Below, piece by piece: positions 7,952-13,712 of a DNA stretch of 13,712 nucleotides. Origin of the DNA: Hymenopellis radicata (taxonomy: Eukaryota; Basidiomycota; Agaricomycetes; Agaricales; Physalacriaceae). The notes below the pieces were generated by a model, which did no database searches, was not told where the DNA came from, and saw only the letters and a program-made list of their open reading frames with translations. The DNA lies in NCBI GenBank assembly GCA_015501595.1, contig JADNRX010001141.1, forward strand, positions 1-13,712. Direction: 5' to 3'. Position numbers and translations under genes: made by a program. The first letter of the stretch is position 1. Every line of letters starts with the position of its first letter.

Positions 7952-10606
7952 TTAAGCGTAGTTCTCCCGAGCCCAGCGAGCACCTTCAACAAGGTTGGCC
8001 AACGAGGCTTCAGTCTCCTTCCAGCCACGGGTCTTGAGACCACAATCCTTCGGTGAACGTGAGTAATGCTGAAACGCAACAGTAAGAACGAGAAGCTTAC
8101 GGGGTTGACGAAGAGAAGAGAATCAGGGAGGATGTCAAGCATAGACTTGAGACGATCCTTGATCTCCTGAGATCCAGGAACACGAGGAGAGTGGATGTCG
8201 TAGACACCGGGACCGATCTGGTTAGAGTAGCCGTACTGCTTGAAGGTGTTGAGGAGCTTCATGTCGCTCTTCGATGCCTCGATCGAGATAACATCAGCAT
8301 CGAGACGCTGGATGGAGGGGAAGATGTCGTCAAAGTCGGAGTAGCAGAAGTGGGAGTGGGTCTGGAGTTGGTCGGTGACACCAGCAGTGGAAAGCCTGAA
8401 GGAGTCAACAGCCCACTTCAGGTAGGCGTCCCAGTCAGAGCGGCGGAGAGGAAGCTATAGAGTGCGAATTAGTATTTGACGCAGATAGTTTACATGCACA
8501 ACTTACACCCTCACGAATAGCAGGCTCGTCGACCTGAATGGCGCTGATGCCACCCTTCTCCAGGTCAACAACCTCGTCACGGAGAGCAAGGGCGAGCTGC
8601 TTGGACTGAAGCTCGCGAGAGACGTCGGCACGGGGGAAAGACCAGTTCAGGATGGTGACCGGTCCAGTCAACATACCCTTCATGGGCTTCTTGGTGAGGC
8701 TCTGAGCATAGGCACTCCACTTGACGGTCATCGGCTTAGGGCGGGTGACGTCGGAAACGATGATGGGAGGGCGGACGTAGCTGTAACGCTGCGTTAGTTG
8801 ATAAATATGATGAATGAAGGCAAACACTTACCGAGAACCGTAGCTCTGCACCCAAGCATTCTGGGTGAATACAAAGCCAGAGAGCTGCTCTCCAAAGTAC
8901 TGAACCATGTCGTTACGTTCAGGTTCACCGTGGACGAAGAGGTCGAGACCAATCTTCTCCTGGAAGTCAACGACGCTCTGGATCTCCTTCTTGATGAACT
9001 CCTCGTATTGCTCCTGGGTAAGTTCACCCTTTCCAAGCTTGGCACGAGCCTGACGAATCTCCTTGGTTTGCTATTGAGGTTGCATGAGAGGTAATACAGA
9101 ATGAACGAGGGAAAGAACATACAGGGAAAGAACCAATAGTGGTGGTGGGGAACTTGGGCAGGTTGAGATGCTTGGCCTGGATGTCCTTGCGAACAGCGAA
9201 GGGGCTCTTACGGTCGAGCATATCGGGAGTGATAGCTGCAACGCGCTTGCGGACGGCATCGTCGGAGTTACTCTCAAAGGCGCGACGCTTGGCAATGGAG
9301 GCCTTGTTGGCCTCCAAAGCAGCAGCAACGGCGGCATCCTGGGAGCCCGAGAGGACAGACGCGATGGCGGAAACCTCGGCGGCCTTCTCGAGAGCGAAGG
9401 AGAACCAATCCTTCTGCTCCTCAGTGAGCTTCTTCTCTGAGGCAAGAGTCACTGGGGTGTGGAGGAGAGAGGAAGAAGTAGCGACAATGACACGGTCGGC
9501 ACCGAGACCATCAATAGCCTTCTGTGCCAACTTGATGGCAGCAGCGAAGTCAGTCTTCCAGATGTTACGGCCAGAAACCAATCCCAAAGAGAGGACAATG
9601 GGGGTGGCCTTGATGGCAGCAACGACATCGTCGAGCTGGGCAGGAGCACGGTCGAGGTCAATGTGGAGGCCGGCGACAGGAAGCTGAGCAACGATCTTGA
9701 CGTTGGAGTCGAGGCGGGAGAAGTAGGTGGTGAGCATGATCTGAGGAGAGACGGGAGCGAGCTCAGTGTAAGCAGATACAAACTCCTTCTCGAGAGTCGA
9801 GGCAACATCGAGGACGAGGATGGCTCGTCAATCTGGACCCACTCGACACCAGCGGTCTTGAGGGCAGACAAGAGAGTGTTGTAGACGGGGAGGAGCTTGG
9901 GAAGGAGAGAGATGGGTTGGAAGCCGGGCTTCGCGTCTTTGGCAGCCTTACCGAGGACGAGGAAAGAGATGGGGCCGAGGATAACTGGGCGTGTAATGAC
10001 ACCAGCAGCCTTGGCCTCTTCATATTCCTCGAGAGCCTTGTTGAAGTTGAGCTTGAACTCGGTCTCGTCCGAAAACTCGGGAACAACGTAGTGGTAGTTG
10101 GAGTCAAACCTGGATCAAGGTAAATGGGAGTAGATATCAAGTAATCGATTATACATACCACTTCTTCATCTCCGAAGCAGGGACATCGACTCCATCAGCC
10201 TGACGACCTCGGCCCATGGCAAAGTAGGTATCGAGATCAGAGAGGCCCTGGCCGACATAGCGCTTAGGAATAACGTTGAAGGCTGCGGAGTGGTCAAGGA
10301 CGTGGTCGTAAAGAGAGAATTCGCCGCTGGGAATTCGTTGAGCTCGAGCAGACATCAGATAAGACAATCGATGCACCTTGGGATAAAGTCGACACCCTGG
10401 CCTTGACAGAGGTCCAGCTGGCTTTTTTGACATCGGCTGCGGCCTTGGTGAGCTCGGCAGCGGAGATCTTGCCTGCCAGTAGGCCTCGACGGCCTTTTTG
10501 ACTTCACGGTTAGCACCTGAGAACACGACGATCAGCGAAGAGCGGAAAAAATCAGGAAATCGGGGCTACCGATGCGAGGGAATCCAAGAACGCTAGAGGC
10601 AACCAT
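7952..10606 (-). CDS. MET6: cobalamin-independent methionine synthase (MetE/Met6), with three single-base frameshifts
   Basis: 5-methyltetrahydropteroyltriglutamate-homocysteine methyltransferase transfers a methyl group to homocysteine, the last step of methionine synthesis, in the cytosol. Exons: 10606-10570, 10516-10377, 10326-10159, 10109-9123, 9070-8832, 8780-8507, 8454-8101, 8047-7952; introns 49-53 bp, GT...AG. The start [17 protein letters not shown] is the family N terminus. Intended length is 765 residues, the usual size. Positions below use that numbering: IGSFPQT near 441-447; zinc ligands H651 and C653 (HSHFC), E675 (SIEASKSD) and C736 (NPDCG). The E and C spacing after C653 (22 and 83 residues) equals that of E. 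coli MetE. The C terminus is RWARENYA. As given, the frame is lost by one base near 10476-10477, 10399-10400 and 9822-9823; each can be restored by one G or C in a short run. With three extra bases all exons phase exactly (2298 nt). Sequencing error is likelier than a pseudogene because the rest is perfectly conserved. The gene is divergent from the polyol dehydrogenase. Confidence 0.96.
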
Positions 10607-10689
10607 TTTTTTTGATGAAAAGGGAGGAGATGGTGATGGTACGATGGAAGGTGCAATCACCATGTTTCGCAATTTTTGTACGAGTAAAG

Positions 10690-10695
10690 CACGTG
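10690..10695. promoter_or_regulatory. CACGTG palindrome upstream of methionine synthase
   Basis: A perfect CACGTG centred about 86 bp before the methionine synthase ATG. In yeast, Cbf1 (bHLH) binds CACGTG in MET gene promoters and recruits Met4. Here the flank is ACACGTGC rather than the preferred TCACGTG, so the assignment is an inference. Confidence 0.4.
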
Positions 10696-10832
10696 TAACA
10701 TCCGCGTTTGGCAACTCGGCCGATGCCATCGGTAAGTATGGCGACATTCAGAATCACAGACGCGTCCAGAACAGCGGCGCAAGGAAGGACGACCGACGGA
10801 CGCGACAATGGGCGCATAGGCGGTGGCCCGAC

Positions 10833-10851
10833 GCCGAGCCTTGCGCTCGGC
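10833..10851. repeat. GC-rich inverted repeat in the divergent promoter
   Basis: GCCGAGC-CTTGC-GCTCGGC is a perfect 7-bp stem with a 5-nt loop, ending 55 bp before the dehydrogenase TATA box. It could be a binding site for a dimeric regulator or a chance palindrome. Confidence 0.4.
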
Positions 10852-10906
10852 CCATTCTCTTCGGACCATAGCGCCGGCCCGGTTCTAGGTGTCAACTGTC
10901 ATCCGC

Positions 10907-10914
10907 TATAAAAT
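10907..10914 (+). promoter_or_regulatory. TATA box of the polyol dehydrogenase gene
   Basis: TATAAAAT lies 38 bp before the ATG at 10945, so the 5' leader is probably only about 10 nt. Confidence 0.6.
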
Positions 10915-10944
10915 AAACTATTTTCCTGCACTCTTACCAACAAC

Positions 10945-12623
10945 ATGTCTGACAATCCGTCGTTTGTCCTGCGCGCCATAGAGGACGTTGCCTATGAGCA
11001 ACGCGCCATACCTGATAGTACGTCTCCGTGGCGCCTGTGATCGGTGGATCGTCAAGCTAATCCCCCTTCAGTCGCAGACAATGAAGTCCTTGTAAAGGTT
11101 ATGAAAACAGGCAAGTAGACTCTATTCATACAAGGCCATTCTTCTGACTAGCGGGATACAGGAATCTGTGGATCAGATGTAATCCAGCCATCCTTTCCTC
11201 TCCTACCTGCTGACCGCGAAGATCTAGGTTCACTATCTCGTCCATGGCCGCATCGGTGACTTTGTGGTGACCAACCCAATGGTAGATGTACTATCGGATT
11301 TTCCATCCATGATGCTAATACGCGCGCCAGGTTTTGGGTCACGAATCGTCTGGCATTATTTACAAAGGTGCCCGCATTGATCTCTCGTAAACACCTCAGT
11401 CACTCACTGTCGTGCAGTTGGATCGAATGTCAAGAACATCAAAGAGGGTGACCGCGTCGCTGTGGAGCCTGGCGCTGGATGCCGTGCGTCTTTTGATCAC
11501 TTTGAGCTCGAACCAGCTCATCATGAAATATAGGAACTTGCGAGTTGTGTAAAGCCGGACGTTATGAGGTTGGATCTCTTTTACGGAGATTTTCCGAATT
11601 TTGACACCTACCACAGTTATGCGCCGACATGAAATTTGCCGCTACACCCCCATATGATGGCACTTTGACGCGATACTACAAAGTTCCAGCCGACAACGCG
11701 TATCCCCTACCCGAAGGTGTCTCCCTTGAAGATGGCGCGATGGTTTGTAAAATCCGCCGACAATACGTTTCATCCACTCATGGCGATATCCCTTAGATCG
11801 AACCTCTCGCCGTAGGCGTACACTCCGTCTCAACTCTCGCTCAATTCCGTTCAGGTCAATCCGCTGTGATCTTTGGATGCGGACCCGTCGGTCTTCTTTG
11901 CATGGCGGTCGCCAAAGCCCTTGGTGCCGCTCGCGTTATCGCGGTCGACATAGTACCAGCACGTCTTGAGTTTGCTAAACAGTACGCAGCAACACATACC
12001 TATCTCCCACCATCCTTCAATGAGGGCGAGACCAAGATGGAGTACAGCCGAAGGAACGCCGAGAACATGAAGAATGTTCTAGGCATTACAGACCGTGGCA
12101 AGGGCGGTATTGATCTAGTCATTGATGCCAGTGGCGCAGAGGTTTCTATCCAGACTGGATTCTTCATTGTCAAGACTGGCGGAACAATGGTCCAGGCACG
12201 TCGCACTGGCAGTCTCTGATTCTTGAATAGTACTGATGTATTCCAGGTTGGAATGGGTGCTCCAGACGTTTCTATCAATGTCGGCATGCTAATGACCAAA
12301 GAGCTCAACTACAAAGGCTCTTTCCGTTACGGCGTAAGTCCTGTTATTCAAGTCTGGATACGATTATAACCGAATCACTAGCCTGGCGATTACCCATTTG
12401 CGATCGAACTCGTAGCGCAAGGAAAGATTGACTTGAAGCCGCTTGTGACGCACAGGTGTGTACCACTGCTCCCGCCAATGGTTGTCCTAATTGGTTCTCC
12501 AGATATGTGTTTACGGATGCTCTTGTCGCGTTCAAGGCTACCAAGGCCGGAAAGAGCGAAGATGGGAAGGGTGTTATAAAGGCGATCATTTCTGGTCCAG
12601 ATGTCGCTCTTGAGACGGTGTAA
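10945..12623 (+). CDS. zinc- and NAD-dependent polyol dehydrogenase (xylitol / L-arabinitol / sorbitol type)
   Basis: Medium-chain dehydrogenase that oxidises a sugar alcohol to a ketose with NAD+, as in fungal pentose catabolism. Exons: 10945-11017, 11072-11110, 11162-11178, 11228-11281, 11331-11367, 11418-11483, 11534-11568, 11617-11742, 11797-12195, 12247-12333, 12382-12455, 12503-12623; 375 residues, normal for the family, no frameshift. Catalytic zinc site: C40 (GICGSD), H65 and E66 (GHESSG), and E151 (EPLAVGVHS). Structural zinc cysteines C95, C98, C101 and C109 are all present, as in fungal L-arabinitol and xylitol dehydrogenases. The nucleotide fold is GCGPVG (176-181), and D200 at the end of the second strand (IAVDI) favours NAD+ over NADP+. 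PPYDGTL and FRYGPGDY are also typical. Substrate cannot be fixed from sequence. Introns are 47-54 bp. Two have GC donors: 11111-11161 (AG|GCAAGT) and 12196-12246 (AG|GCACGT). Exon 3 is 17 nt. The gene is divergent from methionine synthase and convergent with RSM19 (88 bp between stops). Confidence 0.94.
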
Positions 12624-12711
12624 ATTTGGAATGAAAAGCCATTGAAGTATGTACGATAGTCGTAGATGAATGAATGATGATATCTGCAGAGAGGGTCGCC
12701 CGAATCGGTGA

Positions 12712-13176
12712 CTAGAACCTGGGTTTCGGTTTTGGCTTCTTGTCTTCCTTCGAGAATTTGACTCTGTTGGATGTTAGTAGCCGTAATCAGCGAGGAATAA
12801 AGGCACTGACTTGGAATTGTTATTCTTCCGTGTATGAGAGAACTCTCCCAGCTTATGGCCGACCATTTCCGGAGTGACGAGGACGGGAGGTACTCTTTGC
12901 CATTATGAACAAGAAGCGCAGCCTTGATACCAGAACATGAATAGTGAGACCAAGCAGTCGACGACATGGGACAAGACGACAGCCCGACAAAGTTGGGCAG
13001 GATGGTGCAGGCCCGCGCCTGTGTCTTTATTGCAACATTGCGCGCGGCGGCCTCCTGCAAGTTGTTGAAAGCAACAAAATAAGGACCTGCGAAAGACTGA
13101 GCACAGAGTTGGGATATGGGCGAACGGGCATTCCTTTCCAAGCGGAACGCGAGAAAACGCTGAGTGTTGGTCGCAT
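12712..13176 (-). CDS. RSM19: mitochondrial ribosomal protein uS19m (Rsm19), with two single-base frameshifts and odd splice donors
   Basis: Small-subunit mitoribosome protein, the bacterial S19 homologue. Exons on the minus strand: 13176-13134, 13086-12984, 12922-12811, 12763-12712; about 103 residues. Exon 1 reads MRPTLSVFSRSAWKG, exon 2 PYFVAFNNLQEAA...TQARACTILPNFVG, exon 3 the S19 signature VTPEMVGHKLGEFSHTRK, exon 4 a Lys/Pro-rich tail ending KPKPRF. To read exon 3 as S19, one G is needed near 12910 (TTG(G)TT, giving GLRFLVHNG) and one C in the run 12885-12887 (giving YLPVLVTPEM). Both are G/C-run losses like those in methionine synthase. Intron 1 (13087-13133) starts GAATGC instead of GT. 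Intron 2 (12923-12983) starts GCTGTC; a GT donor 3 nt downstream at 12980 would instead add one Leu. Intron 3 (12764-12810) is normal. The start was chosen because RSAWKGPYFVAF matches fungal homologues; another ATG at 13204 lies in a different frame. Confidence 0.85.
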
Positions 13177-13283
13177 TGAAGAAAAGAGTCAGGGGTGTTT
13201 CCATCTTGGGACAGATTCTGAAATCGGTGCCGCGATCACGCGTAACCAGACTTTCCTTTTCACCATCACTGTCTTCCTCTTCG

Positions 13284-13712
13284 ATGCCATTCCGTGCGCG
13301 GAATCCGTACTATCTTCGCGTCTCGGAGAATACGATATTGCCTCTTTATGTGCGACTTGGTCTTTCTATGGTGTGGCTCACAATGACCTCGCAAATGTAG
13401 CTTTACCTGGATGACCGACATCTGGAATGGATGTCAGATAGAGTGCTGCAATATGTACTTCAAGACATAAGGCCATAGTAGTGGTTCTGACAGTCCTCGT
13501 CTCTTTGTTCTAACGACACGGACACAGCATAATACCCAAGTGACAGCAGAGTTAGCCGATGAGCAGAGCAATAATGAAAAGAAAGGCTCTGTAGAGACAC
13601 ATAGAGGGGGTAAGTATCCTTTCATCAAAGACACGTCGCATTAACGGTTGGTACAGATTCATACCAATTCTGCTATTTTCTTCGGAAATCGCAACCACAT
13701 TCCGTACTGACA
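13284..13712 (+). CDS. possible unrecognised gene, 3' end outside window
   Basis: An ATG at 13284, 107 bp from and divergent to the RSM19 start, opens MPFRARNPYYLRVSENTILP and then a hydrophobic stretch (LYVRLGLSMVWLTMTSQ), and could splice at GTAGCT (13398). A possible next exon, after an acceptor near 13489 (TTCTGACAG), reads openly (PRLFVLTTRTQHNTQVTAEL, then acidic and polar residues) to a consensus GTAAGT donor near 13614. A further piece after TACAG at about 13657 stays open to the window edge. The first intron would be about 90 bp, longer than others here; another acceptor near 13437 gives a stop soon after. No family is recognised. A short protein with one membrane helix is one possible reading. 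Confidence 0.25.

Larger units (their letters stand above)
10607..10944. promoter_or_regulatory. divergent promoter region, methionine synthase / polyol dehydrogenase
   Basis: These 338 bp separate two ATGs facing apart. It holds a CACGTG palindrome near the methionine synthase side, a GC-rich inverted repeat (10833-10851) and a TATA box near the dehydrogenase side. No obvious TATA box faces methionine synthase, whose ATG follows an A-run (CAAAAAAAATGG). Short open frames here are not supported as genes. Confidence 0.65.

Noticed and set aside
7915..8262. Methionine synthase ending at 7915 in the reading frame of exon 7
   Set aside because: That frame reads through intron 8048-8100. The spliced frame gives the conserved end DCGLKTRGW...RWARENYA with a stop at 7952.
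9139..9687. 182-codon plus-strand frame and similar long frames opposite methionine synthase
   Set aside because: They are antisense shadows of the large methionine synthase exon, caused by its codon bias.
12344..13204. 286-codon minus-strand frame as a single-exon gene
   Set aside because: It reads through the RSM19 introns and the 3' end of the dehydrogenase. Only pieces match S19, and the true start (13176) is in another frame.
1..13712. Search for tRNA, rRNA, CRISPR, transposase or biosynthetic cluster
   Set aside because: No tRNA-like arm pairs, repeat-spacer arrays, transposase motifs or clustered specialised-metabolism enzymes were seen. Neighbouring genes are unrelated housekeeping and membrane genes.

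Overview
The window is nuclear DNA of a filamentous basidiomycete, most likely an agaricomycete. Genes are dense and cut by many very short introns (46-61 bp, nearly all GT...AG). Exons can be as small as 8 nt, and every recognisable protein looks fungal. I cannot name the species. There are six well-supported protein genes, one weak gene candidate at the right edge, and about 3 kb of intergenic DNA. I found no tRNA, rRNA, CRISPR array or complete mobile element.

Layout: (1) 1-1481 (+), the last five exons of a giant FMP27/Hob (BLTP2, SABRE) lipid-transfer gene. (2) 1704-4016 (+), a 13-exon gene for a DUF2985-type membrane protein, with a TATA box 46 bp before its ATG. (3) 4017-6157, no firm gene; it holds a 115-bp-offset duplication, small hairpins and CACGTG palindromes. 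(4) 6158-6914 (-), a 5-exon MARVEL-like four-helix membrane protein. (5) 6915-7951, intergenic, with that gene's TATA box. (6) 7952-10606 (-), cobalamin-independent methionine synthase in 8 exons. (7) 10607-10944, a divergent promoter region. (8) 10945-12623 (+), a zinc- and NAD-dependent polyol dehydrogenase in 12 exons. (9) 12712-13176 (-), mitochondrial ribosomal protein uS19m (Rsm19), convergent with the dehydrogenase. (10) 13284 to the end (+), a possible new gene divergent from RSM19.

The genes do not form one pathway. They are ordinary housekeeping and membrane genes side by side. The only likely regulatory link is the shared divergent promoter of methionine synthase and the polyol dehydrogenase, which contains a CACGTG palindrome of the kind bound by sulfur-pathway bHLH factors in yeast.

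The most striking signal is a set of single-base losses, three in methionine synthase and two in RSM19. All can be explained by one missing G or C in a short G/C run, while the dehydrogenase between them is intact. This looks more like sequencing or assembly undercalling than gene decay, but it breaks naive translation of both genes. The same part of the window also has several non-GT splice donors. I see no convincing new biological system.
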